DNA of 64,000 nucleotides from Aquimarina macrocephali JAMB N27 (GCF_000520995.1 NZ_JACA01000041.1:1-64000); one strand, 5' to 3'; positions 51,808-60,813 are shown, counted from the first letter of the stretch. Notes: generated from the sequence alone by a model not told the origin. Translations and numbers: made by a program.

Positions 51808-52188
51808 TTAATACATGGTGTTCTTATTTGCTCGTTTTTCAGGGATTTGCTGGATAGCGTCCCAATGCTCCATAATTTTTCCTTTTTCATCAAATCTAAA
51901 AAAATCCATGGTTATATATTCGTCATTTCCAGGCCAGGTCTGGTGTGTATGAAGTGATACCAGATTTCCTTCGGCAATGCAACGTACAAATTCAATTGAT
52001 TTCTCGGGGTACTCGACTTGCATTTTTTCGAAGTAATCAATAAATCCCTGAGTACCGTCTTCAACATCTGGATTGTGTTGAATATATTGATCACCAACAT
52101 AGAGTTCTACCGCTTTTTTTGGATTTCCGGTATAGGCAGTTTTGTAGAATGCTATTGCATTCTTTTTATTTTCTTCTAAGTTCATCAT
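51808..52188 (-). CDS. SnoaL-like polyketide cyclase-family protein
   Basis: 126 residues with the SnoaL-type NTF2 fold: NAIAFYKTAYTGNPKKAVELYVGDQYIQHNP, with the sequence broken after Y-V, then DGTQGFIDYFEKMQVEYPE and DFFRFDEKGKIMEHWDAIQ. The QHNP and EHWD positions are the usual His/Asp pocket residues. Substrate unknown. Monocistronic. Confidence 0.88.
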   Translation of the reverse strand: MMNLEENKKNAIAFYKTAYTGNPKKAVELYVGDQYIQHNPDVEDGTQGFIDYFEKMQVEYPEKSIEFVRCIAEGNLVSLHTHQTWPGNDEYITMDFFRFDEKGKIMEHWDAIQQIPEKRANKNTMY

Positions 52189-52220
52189 TTTTAGTCTTAT
52201 GTTACCCTAATTGTATATAG

Positions 52221-52238
52221 CGTTACTAAGATAATTTT
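52221..52238 (-). promoter_or_regulatory. 18-base motif shared with the DUF5694 promoter
   Basis: AAAATTATCTTAGTAACG on the minus strand, 33-50 bases upstream of the SnoaL-like start, matches the 51663-51680 motif at 16 of 18 positions. Three bases downstream, TATACAAT aligns with the TACGTTTG -7 box of the DUF5694 promoter. Confidence 0.4.
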
Positions 52239-52351
52239 ATTTCTTCGATATATTATGAAGTAGTGATTGTTTAATCCCTGTTTATATGCTAAAACCTCTT
52301 GTGTTTATTAACAATTTTTGACTATGTATAATAGGAAATAAAGATAAGGAT

Positions 52352-53254
52352 TTATGTGTTCTGAACTAAGGCAATAACATTGCTAAAGTCGTTGTTTTTT
52401 AGATCTTCTTTATCTATGCAAAGGTAAAGATGAGCACCGTTTGAACTAAACCCATATCCTTCATGACCTTTCATTTCAAAGGAAATGAGGTTGACATAAT
52501 TTTGACTCATATCATCATCTTCATGATGTCTTTCGGCCCATTCTTCAGCAATATAATGTTGAACAGAAAAAGGAACACCTAACAATATATTGTGACTAAA
52601 AAGGGTGTGTAAATCATTTTTTGGAGTTGGTGGTTTTAAACCAGATTCAAGAGCCATTTTTGTTCGCATTTGGATATTGATAGCTTCGCTCATCATATCT
52701 CCTGAAACCTGATCAATTCCGTCAGCATCATCTTCAGAAATATGACCGTCTTCTAGTAAAGCAAAATTAAAAGGGTAACGAGGAAGTTGAAAACTATTTT
52801 TGAAAGTTATCGTTCTTGTAGCTAGTTTTTGATCATCCGGGATGTTGTTTGGAATATCAACAAGCTCAAGATTTTCTGTATCTGGAAAGAAATAGATTTT
52901 AAAAGCATCTTCCAAATCGTCTTCCCACATAATATCATCTGTTACAGAAGCAAAACATAAAAGAATCCCTTTTTTGGGAAATATATTCTCTACGTCAAAT
53001 GGTTTTATTTCTTCAAAATTAAGCTGAAAAAAGAAAGCAAGTGGAGCCTTTTGCCCTAAAGATTGTACAGGCCACTTAAAACCAGAAGGAGCTGCAGGTT
53101 TTCCTCCAAATCTTGAATTTAACAAACTTTGAGTAGATTTGTTCTCATCGACCGAGAAAATAATATTAGGGATAATCGATTTTATAACACCATCGATTTT
53201 GTCCCATTCATACTCTTTAATCTCTTCTATAATTAAATTTTTTAAGTCACTCAT
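52352..53254 (-). CDS. DUF1963 (YwqG-like) protein
   Basis: 300 residues. SRFGGKPAAPSGFKWPV, PLAFFFQLNFEEIKPFD, KKGILLCFASVT and the C-terminal HEGYGFSSNGAHLYLCIDKEDL are the DUF1963/YwqG repeats, thought to form a beta-rich fold of unknown function, often in proteins of contact-dependent systems or as free cytosolic proteins. No toxin neighbour is seen. Confidence 0.9.
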   Translation of the reverse strand: MSDLKNLIIEEIKEYEWDKIDGVIKSIIPNIIFSVDENKSTQSLLNSRFGGKPAAPSGFKWPVQSLGQKAPLAFFFQLNFEEIKPFDVENIFPKKGILLCFASVTDDIMWEDDLEDAFKIYFFPDTENLELVDIPNNIPDDQKLATRTITFKNSFQLPRYPFNFALLEDGHISEDDADGIDQVSGDMMSEAINIQMRTKMALESGLKPPTPKNDLHTLFSHNILLGVPFSVQHYIAEEWAERHHEDDDMSQNYVNLISFEMKGHEGYGFSSNGAHLYLCIDKEDLKNNDFSNVIALVQNT

Positions 53255-53284
53255 GTATCAGGTAGAATTACTATTATTTTGTCT

Positions 53285-53292
53285 CAAATATA
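53285..53292 (-). promoter_or_regulatory. Bacteroidota -7 element upstream of the DUF1963 gene
   Basis: TATATTTG on the minus strand matches TAnnTTTG and lies 31 bases upstream of the start codon. No clear -33 TTG is visible. Confidence 0.4.
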
Positions 53293-53361
53293 GATTACAT
53301 TTCTCTTTTTTAGTTCCCTGTTTTCAGTGAAATAGATGAGTTTTTTTTCTTCTTTAGGTTA

Positions 53362-53874
53362 CTAATTAAGTTTTATTTCGAATAGACTGGCAGGAGCTTT
53401 ACCATAATGATCAGGTAATCCTTCGGTATTTTTTAAATCAAAGAATCCTAAAAAGTCAAACCCAGCCTTTTTATAATGTTCGATAAGTTTTACATTATTG
53501 CCAAGGGTGTCTAATCGTATATAATCCTTATTACTTTTTTGGGCATATTCTTTTGACCATTTTACAATAGTTGCTACAAAATTTTGACCTCTAAAATCAG
53601 GATTAGTTGCGATACGATGAATATAGATAGCGGCATCGCCATTTTTTTCTTCCCAAATTTGCTCATCACTAAACGTAATGGTCCATACACAAGCAATTTT
53701 GTTATCAATGGAGAGTTTCAATTGCCTGTTTTCTGAAATACTGTCTTCTACAAGTTTTCGCTCAAATTCTGGCCAAACAATAACTCCTTCTTTTGATTTT
53801 TGATACGCCGAAGCTATTCGATATAATCTGTATATTTCATCGATATCATCTATTGTACAATTTTCAATTTTCAT
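53362..53874 (-). CDS. GNAT-family N-acetyltransferase
   Basis: 170 residues from ATG 53874, preferred because MKIENCTIDDIDEIYRLY is a normal GNAT start while the 21 residues upstream do not belong to the fold. IYIHRIATNPDFRGQNFVATIVKW holds the acetyl-CoA loop, and RLDTLGNNVKLIEHYKKAGF the C-terminal motif. Substrate unknown. Confidence 0.88.
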   Translation of the reverse strand: MKIENCTIDDIDEIYRLYRIASAYQKSKEGVIVWPEFERKLVEDSISENRQLKLSIDNKIACVWTITFSDEQIWEEKNGDAAIYIHRIATNPDFRGQNFVATIVKWSKEYAQKSNKDYIRLDTLGNNVKLIEHYKKAGFDFLGFFDLKNTEGLPDHYGKAPASLFEIKLN

Positions 53875-53993
53875 ACTCTTTTCATTTAGGAAATGTGTAT
53901 TCAAATGTCTTACTATTTTTAGAGTGCTACAACCCAAAAATTGCTAATATTTTGTGAATTTGTTTTTTTATTGAGAGTATTATTAGATTCCAA

Positions 53994-54824
53994 TTACAAT
54001 CCAAATTTGTATCGGGTCAATACAATGAATAACCAAAGCATGATAGCAAGTAAAAAATAATAAATAAAGAGAGGTATTCCAACTTCGGAGATATTAAAGA
54101 TAAAAAATGTAGAAGCTGTACCTGTTGCATGCATAATAATTGGTAGAATTAAACTATTTGATTTGTCATAAATCCAAACAATCAAAATTCTAATGGGAAT
54201 TAAGCCAGCGTAATGAAAGAAAAAACCAGGTAGAAATTTAGATAGGACTAAATTACCAGAACTGTCACCAGATCCCCAAATAACTGGGAGGAAATGCCAA
54301 GCTCCCCAAAATACTCCAATAATCAACCCTGTCTTTAATACTCCATAGTGTTCTCTTAGTTTAGGCATAGCAAACCCTGACCACCCCAATTCTTCTAGAA
54401 TGCCTCCCCCAACTATTCCATAAATTAATCCACTTAGAATTAAGGTTGTCTTATCATCGGTTGTGATAATATCTGGAGTGTATACTTCTGAAAATAGATT
54501 TAAAATAAAGAGAGAAATAATTGAAAGAATGGGTATAGTCAATATCGCTATGAGGTATAATCTAGTTCCTAAGTGCCACTTCACTAATTTTTTAAGTAGA
54601 TCTTTGAATCCTTTTTTACCTTTAGTTATCCCGAGTAAAATGAAACCAGCGATACTGGGACCAAATAAATATGGAATCATTGCAACCGGAAGCAATTTAT
54701 CGAATTGTTTTGAGGTAGCTGGAATCCCAGTTTGGCTTGCTACAATCAAAATTCCACTCCATGAGATAACAAACGTTAGAATGAAGAAGAAAGTAACAGG
54801 GTTTCTTTTTGCATACTCTCTCAT
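53994..54824 (-). CDS. CPBP-family intramembrane metalloprotease (CAAX-like)
   Basis: 276 residues with about eight membrane helices. The motifs are GGILEELGWSGFAMPKL (EE pair; the usual EExxxR has W-S-G in place of Arg), IGVFWGAWHFLPVIW and a third region PIIMHATG with the last His. CPBP proteins act as prenyl-protein endopeptidases or in bacteriocin self-protection. The role here is unknown; the gene stands alone. Confidence 0.88.
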   Translation of the reverse strand: MREYAKRNPVTFFFILTFVISWSGILIVASQTGIPATSKQFDKLLPVAMIPYLFGPSIAGFILLGITKGKKGFKDLLKKLVKWHLGTRLYLIAILTIPILSIISLFILNLFSEVYTPDIITTDDKTTLILSGLIYGIVGGGILEELGWSGFAMPKLREHYGVLKTGLIIGVFWGAWHFLPVIWGSGDSSGNLVLSKFLPGFFFHYAGLIPIRILIVWIYDKSNSLILPIIMHATGTASTFFIFNISEVGIPLFIYYFLLAIMLWLFIVLTRYKFGL

Positions 54825-54884
54825 GATGTATTAATCTTTTGAAATTGTTACAAATGCTATAAGTATATACTCATGTGTAAAAGA

Positions 54885-55676
54885 TTACTTTTCAATTTCA
54901 CAATATTTTAATTTTATTTCCAGGTTTTCTATGTCCGCAGGATTAATTTTATTTCCGTGAATATCTAAATATCTTAATCTGGTTAAATTCTCCATGGATC
55001 CAGGTAAACTCGAAATTTTGTTATCATAGATAGAGATACTTTGTAATGTTTTAATATTTCCTATTGAATCAGGAAGTCGTTCTAAAGGGTTATTTACGAT
55101 AAAAAGAATTTCTAAATTTTCTAAGTCGATAAAAGAATCAGGAAGCTCTTTGATTGCGTTATTTCTTAAAACTATTTTTTTTAATTGTTTAAGATTTCCT
55201 ATTGAATTTGGTAATTTTCTTATCGGATTGTTTTGTAGAGACAAATCGGTTAAGCTGGATAAATTTCCAATCGATTCAGGTAATTCGGTTAATAAATTCT
55301 CTTGTAAGTCTAAGTCTTTTAATTGTTTTAGACATTCTATGGATTTGGGTAATTTTTCAAGCATATTTAACCTTAAATCCAGACGCTCTAAGTTGGTGAG
55401 CTGGCATATTTCTTTTGTTATATAGGATAAATTATTACCATATAATCTTAATACTTTTAAGTTTTTAAATTTTCGGATAATTTTTGGAATACTATCTAGT
55501 TTTCCGTGGGATAAATCAAGTTCTTCAATACTTTCTTTTTTATCCATTAATCCTTCTAAAAATTCAATAACACTTTGATTTTCTGTTCTATCATTTACCA
55601 GAACATATGAAGATTTTTGGGCATGGATAGAGGAGCCAACAATCAATATAAAAAGAAGAGTTATCATTGTTTTCAT
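54885..55676 (-). CDS. secreted leucine-rich repeat protein
   Basis: 263 residues from ATG 55676, which begins a signal peptide (MITLLFILIVGSSIHAQ). Nine consecutive 23-residue LRRs of the plant-type/bacterial L-x-x-LP form follow (LKVLRLYGNNLSYI, LERLDLRLNMLEKLPKSI, LTDLSLQNNPIRKLPNSI). There is no anchor or sorting domain, so it is probably periplasmic or released. It likely binds protein. A conserved upstream module is shared with the Sir2 and last serine hydrolase genes. Confidence 0.88.
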   Translation of the reverse strand: MKTMITLLFILIVGSSIHAQKSSYVLVNDRTENQSVIEFLEGLMDKKESIEELDLSHGKLDSIPKIIRKFKNLKVLRLYGNNLSYITKEICQLTNLERLDLRLNMLEKLPKSIECLKQLKDLDLQENLLTELPESIGNLSSLTDLSLQNNPIRKLPNSIGNLKQLKKIVLRNNAIKELPDSFIDLENLEILFIVNNPLERLPDSIGNIKTLQSISIYDNKISSLPGSMENLTRLRYLDIHGNKINPADIENLEIKLKYCEIEK

Positions 55677-55714
55677 AGGGTTCGATTTGATGCTTGTAAT
55701 CACGGGATCTGCAC

Positions 55715-55842
55715 GAGTAGATATATACTCGTTTGTATTTATTTTTAAACTCTCATCGGGTAAACATGAGCGTATATCAAAAATAAGGTTTTACAAAATA
55801 GGATGTGATGTTTTTGATAGGTATTTATAGCGTTTTTTGATG
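55715..55842 (-). promoter_or_regulatory. conserved upstream module, copy 1 (LRR gene)
   Basis: On the minus strand: AAAACCTTATTTTTGA, an inverted repeat CTCAT-N9-ATGAG (55752-55770), then GTTTAAAAATAAATACAAAC and TATATATCTAC. The order and much of the sequence match copy 2 at 58262-58396; the shorter copy 3 at 63898-64000 has the same order. Confidence 0.6.
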
Positions 55843-55866
55843 TTACATTTAAAAGGATAGGGAGTA

Positions 55867-56112
55867 TCAATTATTTTTTTTATGTAACTCAAGATAAAGT
55901 TGTTCAACCTTATCTCTTGCCCATTGTGTTTTTCTTAAAAATTTAAGGCTAGATTTAATCGAAGGGTCCTTTTTAAAACAATTGATATTAATTTTCATTG
56001 CTAATTGTTCCCATCCATAATGCGCTACCAATACCTCTAGTATGTTTATTAATTTTACCCCATGCAAAGGATTGTTGGGCTGTTGTTGGTTAGAATTGTT
56101 TTTATCGTCCAT
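55867..56112 (-). CDS. VF530-family DNA-binding protein (DUF2132)
   Basis: 81 residues. NNPLHGVKLINILEVLVAHYGWEQLA followed after a short gap by FKKDPSIKSSLKFLRKTQWARDKVE is the VF530/DUF2132 sequence, a small helical protein with double-stranded DNA-binding activity shown for the Vibrio homologue. A Gln/Asn-rich start precedes it. Role unknown. Confidence 0.93.
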   Translation of the reverse strand: MDDKNNSNQQQPNNPLHGVKLINILEVLVAHYGWEQLAMKININCFKKDPSIKSSLKFLRKTQWARDKVEQLYLELHKKNN

Positions 56113-56230
56113 TACTATGATGATTAATTAAAATATTAATCCTTATTTAATTGGTAATTATAGAATCTCTTTGTTGTGAGTAGGCCTCGTATGTTTTATA
56201 ACTTTTCCTCTCTAAATCTTTGTGCTATGG

Positions 56231-56238
56231 CAAATATA
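56231..56238 (-). promoter_or_regulatory. possible -7 element for the VF530 gene
   Basis: TATATTTG on the minus strand fits TAnnTTTG, 118 bases upstream of the VF530 start, implying a long leader. It lies just after the end of the lipoprotein gene upstream. Confidence 0.3.
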
Positions 56239-56247
56239 CGGTAAGCT

Positions 56248-56703
56248 TTAGGCTTGTTTATTCATAGACCAATTTTTCCCATCAGTATCAAAATTTTGAA
56301 AAAATTTATTAGCTATTATGTATGTGTTTTTAGATTTCAAAGATATTGATAAGAGTTGTTTCTCGGAATTCTTATAGAATTTTAATTCGTATCTGCCTTT
56401 AAAGATTGGGTTTTTACAGTCTAATGTTATAATTTTTTTATTTGAGGCTTTAATATTTAAATTCCATTGGGGTTTGTCGTATTCATTTTCAGCTTTATGT
56501 TTTCCGATCTCGGGAATTGTAAAATATTCTTTATCAAAAGTCATAAAATTGACTATCAAATAATCTTTTACATTTTCATCTTTATATGTTATTTCTTGAA
56601 TAGCCCACTGCCCAATTATTTTTTGAAAAATTAAATCTTCCTCATTTTTGCATGAGCTTAACGTGAATGTGATTAATAGAATAATTAAATATTTAATTTT
56701 CAT
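56248..56703 (-). CDS. lipoprotein of unknown function
   Basis: 151 residues. The signal LIILLITFTLSSC ends in a lipobox (Cys18). The remainder, FQKIIGQWAIQEITYKDENVKDY then KKIITLDCKNPIFKGRYEL, looks like a lipocalin-type small barrel. No family assigned. It follows an attC-like palindrome on the minus strand. Confidence 0.65.
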   Translation of the reverse strand: MKIKYLIILLITFTLSSCKNEEDLIFQKIIGQWAIQEITYKDENVKDYLIVNFMTFDKEYFTIPEIGKHKAENEYDKPQWNLNIKASNKKIITLDCKNPIFKGRYELKFYKNSEKQLLSISLKSKNTYIIANKFFQNFDTDGKNWSMNKQA

Positions 56704-56707
56704 TTTA

Positions 56708-56778
56708 CGCTTGTAGGTAATGCTAAATATAATAAAACATAGCTGCCCTTTTGGTCAGCAAAGTTTGTTATATAGCGT
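56708..56778 (-). repeat. attC-like imperfect palindrome, minus strand (a)
   Basis: Read on the minus strand, CTATATAACAAACTTTGC pairs with GCTATGTTTTATTATAT, with an inner GCTG/CAGC stem, and the right end is TATAT-TTAG-CATTACCTACAAGC. This matches the CGTTACCTGCAAGC end of palindrome 2 at 22383. It joins the 193-residue gene to the lipoprotein gene. Confidence 0.45.
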
Positions 56779-57349
56779 TAGGTACTTTTATTTTTATAGG
56801 TTCAATATTTTCATACAATTCTTTCTTTCGTTGAAATTCAAGTCGGTCAAATATTATTGCTGATTTTCCTTTTCTAATTTCCGAATTGACAATTCTCTCA
56901 ACATAATCAATTTCACTAGCACCAATTCCATAATAATCAAAGATTAGCATGTTATACTTTTCAAAATTACATTTGATTGCTAATGCTTTTCCCTTTCCGA
57001 GAATCAAGTTTTTTACTTTTTCATTGAAATCTAATTCAAGATATTCCGAGATATTTTGCGCTGTTTGGTAATCCGTTTTTAATTGATCTATTATAAAATC
57101 TCCAACTGAAATAGGTTTTAAGAATTTCCGAAATCTTGTTTCTGAATATTCTTTTATCCACATTAATTCAGAATTTTGATTTTTAAACCTCTCTGATAGG
57201 TGTAAACAAAACTTATAACCTAATCCATTATTTTCAGAATCGAAATTTGGCACATAAACCTTTATTATTTTTCCGGATACTAACTCAAAATCAGGGATAG
57301 GTACTCCATTTAATTCAAACTTTTTATTATGGAAAACAGTATTGTTCAT
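56768..57349 (-). CDS. protein of unknown function
   Basis: 193 residues, no signal peptide or membrane helix. PDFELVSGKIIKVYVPN and the late KSAIIFDRLEFQRKKELYENIEPIKI faintly recall the layout of a degenerate ABC ATPase (P-loop region and D/H-loop strands), but no intact Walker A is present. I do not recognise the family. It is flanked on both sides by attC-like palindromes, so it may be a single mobile cassette gene. Confidence 0.55.
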   Translation of the reverse strand: MNNTVFHNKKFELNGVPIPDFELVSGKIIKVYVPNFDSENNGLGYKFCLHLSERFKNQNSELMWIKEYSETRFRKFLKPISVGDFIIDQLKTDYQTAQNISEYLELDFNEKVKNLILGKGKALAIKCNFEKYNMLIFDYYGIGASEIDYVERIVNSEIRKGKSAIIFDRLEFQRKKELYENIEPIKIKVPNAI

Positions 57350-57353
57350 AATT

Positions 57354-57410
57354 ATGCCTAACGATCTTGTGTATGATGTTGTTGCTATCCTGAGGTATAG
57401 TCATACATTA
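57354..57410 (-). repeat. attC-like palindrome, minus strand (b)
   Basis: On the minus strand TGTATGA and TCATACA (57401-57407 and 57370-57376 on the plus strand) form perfect arms, with CTAT/ATAG nested inside. The right end is ATAC-ACAAGAT-CGTTAGGCAT, the same core GTTAGGC as palindrome 1. It starts within the Sir2 stop and ends 4 bases before the next gene. Confidence 0.55.
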
Positions 57411-58241
57411 TATCCCTTGTTCTATGCTTTTTTCTATTTGTTCTTTGATAACAGGAAGTATGTCATTACTTCTTTTTCTCACTACTAAAGCTCTTTTTTT
57501 ACCCTTTAAAAGGTTTGTAAAATGATTGTCTTCGATATTCATATCAACCACATATCCACCATATTTTAAAGTTGTTCGAGCAATTTCTAAAGGTAAATTT
57601 GTTGCACCTGATGTTCCTACAATGAAAAGAATCCCACTGTTTTTTGCAACTTTCAGAGCGCTAAATTTCTTGTTAGTTTTTTCATCGTAATATTCATCAA
57701 ACCATAAAATATTTGGTCTCAACCAATTTCCACACTCAGAACATTTTAGAGAATCAATTTCATCTTTTCTAAGCTCTTCTTTTATATCTTTTCCTTTAAG
57801 GTTACTTGGAATAGATAAAATATCCTTGCAATCCATAGAGCATTTAACTTCTCTGTAATTACCGTGAACTTCATATATATTTTGATTTCCAGCTCTCCTA
57901 TGAAGATTATCAATATTTTGAGTTATTAAATGAAATCTGTCACCTAATATGTTTTCAAGGTCAGCAAGTATCTTATGACTCTCATTTGGTTTAGCATTTT
58001 CAATCATTTTTTTCCTAAATAATGTGTATTGCCAGACTTCTTCTTGATGTTCTATGAAGTATTTGTATGTCCCAAATTCTTCAGGTTTATGATATTTAGT
58101 TCCTTTAACCCAGATTCCGTCCGAACCACGATATGTTGGAATCCCACTGTCAGCAGAGATGCCTGCACCAGTCAAGAAAGTGAATTTGTTTCGTTTCTCT
58201 TTCGATAATACTTCTTCTATTATGTCATTTAGTTCATTCAT
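57408..58241 (-). CDS. Sir2-family NAD-dependent deacetylase (sirtuin)
   Basis: 277 residues. FLTGAGISADSGIPTYRG binds NAD, LITQNIDNLHRRAG and the catalytic His in YEVHGNY follow, and two Cys pairs (CSMDC region and LKCSECGNW) form the zinc site. FIVGTSGATNLPLEIA and VVDMNIEDN end the Rossmann part. It removes acyl groups from lysine or acts as an NAD+-consuming effector. A stand-alone Sir2 beside phage-defence-like small genes could be defensive, but the full zinc site favours a CobB-type deacylase. Confidence 0.9.
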   Translation of the reverse strand: MNELNDIIEEVLSKEKRNKFTFLTGAGISADSGIPTYRGSDGIWVKGTKYHKPEEFGTYKYFIEHQEEVWQYTLFRKKMIENAKPNESHKILADLENILGDRFHLITQNIDNLHRRAGNQNIYEVHGNYREVKCSMDCKDILSIPSNLKGKDIKEELRKDEIDSLKCSECGNWLRPNILWFDEYYDEKTNKKFSALKVAKNSGILFIVGTSGATNLPLEIARTTLKYGGYVVDMNIEDNHFTNLLKGKKRALVVRKRSNDILPVIKEQIEKSIEQGI

Positions 58242-58261
58242 TCAAGTTATACATAGCAATA

Positions 58262-58396
58262 ATACACACACACTAGTACAGATATATTTGTTTATATTTT
58301 TTTAAAAACCCACCTGGTATAGGTAGGCTCATGTCAAAAATAAGGTTTTGCAAACTATGATATGATATTTTGATTACTATTTATAGCATTTTGGTA
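58262..58396 (-). promoter_or_regulatory. conserved upstream module, copy 2 (sir2 gene)
   Basis: On the minus strand: GCAAAACCTTATTTTTGACA, an inverted repeat CCTACC-N6-GGTGG (58310-58327), then GTTTTTAAAAAAATATAAAC and TATATCTGTAC. It shares about 65 further bases of similarity with copy 1, beyond the palindrome (58333-58396 against 55777-55842). Confidence 0.6.
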
Positions 58397-58451
58397 TTAC
58401 TGGTGTATAGGAGGTTACAATTTTTTGAATACGTAAAACACTCTCTTTTGC

Positions 58452-59948
58452 TTATTTATGATATTCTTTCTTAAACCGCTGTAGTGTTTGAGTAAAAGAA
58501 TTTAATGATAGATCAGCATTCTTTTTCGCAACTTCAACGGCTTTCTCATAATTTTTGAGTGCTAAATCATATTGTTTGTTTTTTTCATAGGCTTCTCCCA
58601 GACTATCATAACCATTAGCAACATTTGGAAATAAGTGTACATTAAGTTTAAATAATTCAATTGCAAAATCTTTTTCATCTTCATGAATAAATTCATAAGC
58701 AATCATATTTAGATGCTGAGGAGAACGAATGGTATAGTAGGTCCCAATAAAATCAGTCATTTTTTCTAATGATCCTAAGGCACTAATTTTATTCATGTTA
58801 TTATAAATAAATTGATTAAGCCTGGGTCTTGGTAGTTTATACTCTACTTTATATAGAATATCTTCTATATAATGCACGACATTTTTCGAAATCATATCAT
58901 AATTTGATAGTGCAATTATGGTATATTTATCTTTCAAGTATCTTGAAAAGTAGGAGGAAAAACCTGGTGCGCCGCCACTATGACCAACCACTTTATTCTT
59001 ATGTCTATCTTCTACCTGAAAAGCTAAACCATACGTTACCTTTGGCATGACTGCAGTAAACAGTTTTTGTTTTGATGCCTCATTAATTAAAATAGAACTG
59101 TAAAGCGCTTGGTCAAATTTTAACATATCACCTACTGTGGATAGGATTCCGCCATCTGATTGCGGAGCACTACTTTTATAGACATTGTTTTGGTATTTAC
59201 CAGAAAGTGACTTCATATATCCGATTGAACGATTCTTAACCACATCATCCCAGAATTTCATCTGTGTGTCATTCATCTTAGCAGGAGAAAAAATGTTTTT
59301 AGTAATATAATCAGAATAGGATTGCCCTGTAATTTTTTCGATAATGGCTCCCAGGAGAATCATCCCGGAGTTAGAATATGAAAATCGTTTACCCGGTATT
59401 TTAAAATCTAATTTTTGCTCATAAATAAATGGTAACAGGTCGTTTATCGTACGCATTTCACTTCTTTTAGACCGATACACAGGATGTCTCATGTAATTGC
59501 CTACACCAGAGGTATGTGAAAGTAAATGGTGAATTGTAATTTTATCTCCTAACGGAAAGTCTATTAGATGCTTACTAACTGGATCATTGAGTTTTAATTT
59601 TTCTCGTTCTTCGAGTTGTAAAATAGAGACTCCCGTAAACATTTTACCCATAGAACAAATATTAAATTTAGTATCTATATTGTTTTTTATTTGGTAGCTT
59701 TTATTTGCATCTCCAAAGGCTTTTGCATAGACAACTTTGCCTTCTTTGGCAAGTAGTACGGTGCCAGAAAACAGGTCTAGTTCTACATATTTCTGCATCA
59801 CGCCATCAATTTTTTTATTTAACTCTTGCGCATGTATATTTAGTGATACACATACAATACAGATACATATTTTAAGCACCGAAGGTGTTTTCTTTATTCG
59901 TAATTCAAAATGATAAAGTGATTTTGAGAGTATTTGTATTCCTTTCAT
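58452..59948 (-). CDS. serine hydrolase (class C beta-lactamase-like) with C-terminal TPR
   Basis: 498 residues. An N-terminal signal (LKICICIVCVSLNIHAQ) follows about 24 extra residues. The catalytic motif is S99-x-x-K102 (ICSMGKMF), then YSN in RFSYSNSGM and HSGG in VVGHSGGAPGFSSYF. The last 80 residues contain TPR helices (NVANGYDSLGEAYEKNKQYD). Same layout as the lipoprotein hydrolase at 24083, but without the lipobox. Substrate unknown. It lies directly downstream of the LytS/LytTR pair on the same strand. Confidence 0.88.
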   Translation of the reverse strand: MKGIQILSKSLYHFELRIKKTPSVLKICICIVCVSLNIHAQELNKKIDGVMQKYVELDLFSGTVLLAKEGKVVYAKAFGDANKSYQIKNNIDTKFNICSMGKMFTGVSILQLEEREKLKLNDPVSKHLIDFPLGDKITIHHLLSHTSGVGNYMRHPVYRSKRSEMRTINDLLPFIYEQKLDFKIPGKRFSYSNSGMILLGAIIEKITGQSYSDYITKNIFSPAKMNDTQMKFWDDVVKNRSIGYMKSLSGKYQNNVYKSSAPQSDGGILSTVGDMLKFDQALYSSILINEASKQKLFTAVMPKVTYGLAFQVEDRHKNKVVGHSGGAPGFSSYFSRYLKDKYTIIALSNYDMISKNVVHYIEDILYKVEYKLPRPRLNQFIYNNMNKISALGSLEKMTDFIGTYYTIRSPQHLNMIAYEFIHEDEKDFAIELFKLNVHLFPNVANGYDSLGEAYEKNKQYDLALKNYEKAVEVAKKNADLSLNSFTQTLQRFKKEYHK

Positions 59949-60093
59949 TACGTATTTTGTTTAGGCATTAACCTTAATGATTAATACTTCAAAATTGAAT
60001 CAAAACAAGTATGGATTCAAACAATATAGATATACAAGAGGATTTAATAGACGTTTTAAAGGATTTTGTCTATTTAAAAAGAATATTAATTCA

Positions 60094-60813
60094 TTATGAA
60101 AAATCAGAGTCTATAAACTTTTGAAAGTTTTCTTTATGCTTTTCTGAAACAGGAATGTATTTTTCGCCAAATACAATGCGATTACGTTCTATGGTTGTTA
60201 TTTTTTTTAAGTTCACAATATAAGAACGATGAACTCGCATAAAATGTTTACCAGATAACTCTTCTTCTAAGGATTTCATGCTTTTTAAAGATAGAATAGG
60301 CTTTTCTGAACAGATGGTGTAGTACTTTACATAGTCTTTTAAACCTTCGATATAAATAAGATCTTTTAAATCTATTTTGATCAATTTATAATCAGACTTT
60401 ACAAAAATGTAATCATCATTATAATTCGTTGTTTCTGGATGTGCTATTGTATTTAAAATCTGCTGTTTTGCCTTATTGGCTGCGGTAACAAACTCTGGAT
60501 AATTAATTGGTTTTACCAGATAATCGATGGCGTTAACCTTATAGCTTTCTAATGCAAACTCTTCAAAAGCAGTAGTGAAAATGATTTTTGATCCATTGTT
60601 GGCAATCATTTTAGAGAATTCCATCCCCGATAAATTAGGCATTTGAATGTCTGTAAAAATCAAATCAATGTCTTTTTGATCCATTATTTCAATTGCAGCA
60701 ATAGCGCTATGACATTTTGCGACCAGTGTTAAAAATGGTGTAGCTTCTACATAACTTTCTAATAGGTTAAGCGCTAAAGGCTCATCATCGATCAATAAAC
60801 ATCTAATCATCAT
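60094..60813 (-). CDS. LytTR-family response regulator
   Basis: 239 residues. Receiver domain with the acidic pocket LLIDDEPLAL and phospho-acceptor D55 (LIFTDIQMPN), T/K positions in IIFTTAFEEFA and LVKPINY. C-terminal LytTR DNA-binding domain (FVKSDYKLIKIDLKDLIYIE, HFMRVHRSYIVNLKKI). It overlaps the sensor kinase gene by four bases, so they form a two-component pair. Targets could include the serine hydrolase gene 145 bases downstream. Confidence 0.95.
   Translation of the reverse strand: MMIRCLLIDDEPLALNLLESYVEATPFLTLVAKCHSAIAAIEIMDQKDIDLIFTDIQMPNLSGMEFSKMIANNGSKIIFTTAFEEFALESYKVNAIDYLVKPINYPEFVTAANKAKQQILNTIAHPETTNYNDDYIFVKSDYKLIKIDLKDLIYIEGLKDYVKYYTICSEKPILSLKSMKSLEEELSGKHFMRVHRSYIVNLKKITTIERNRIVFGEKYIPVSEKHKENFQKFIDSDFS

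Noticed and set aside
60011..60124. Plus-strand 37-codon frame beginning ATGGATTCA
   Set aside because: It overlaps the end of the LytTR gene in antisense, has no promoter or family match and no sign of being a gene.
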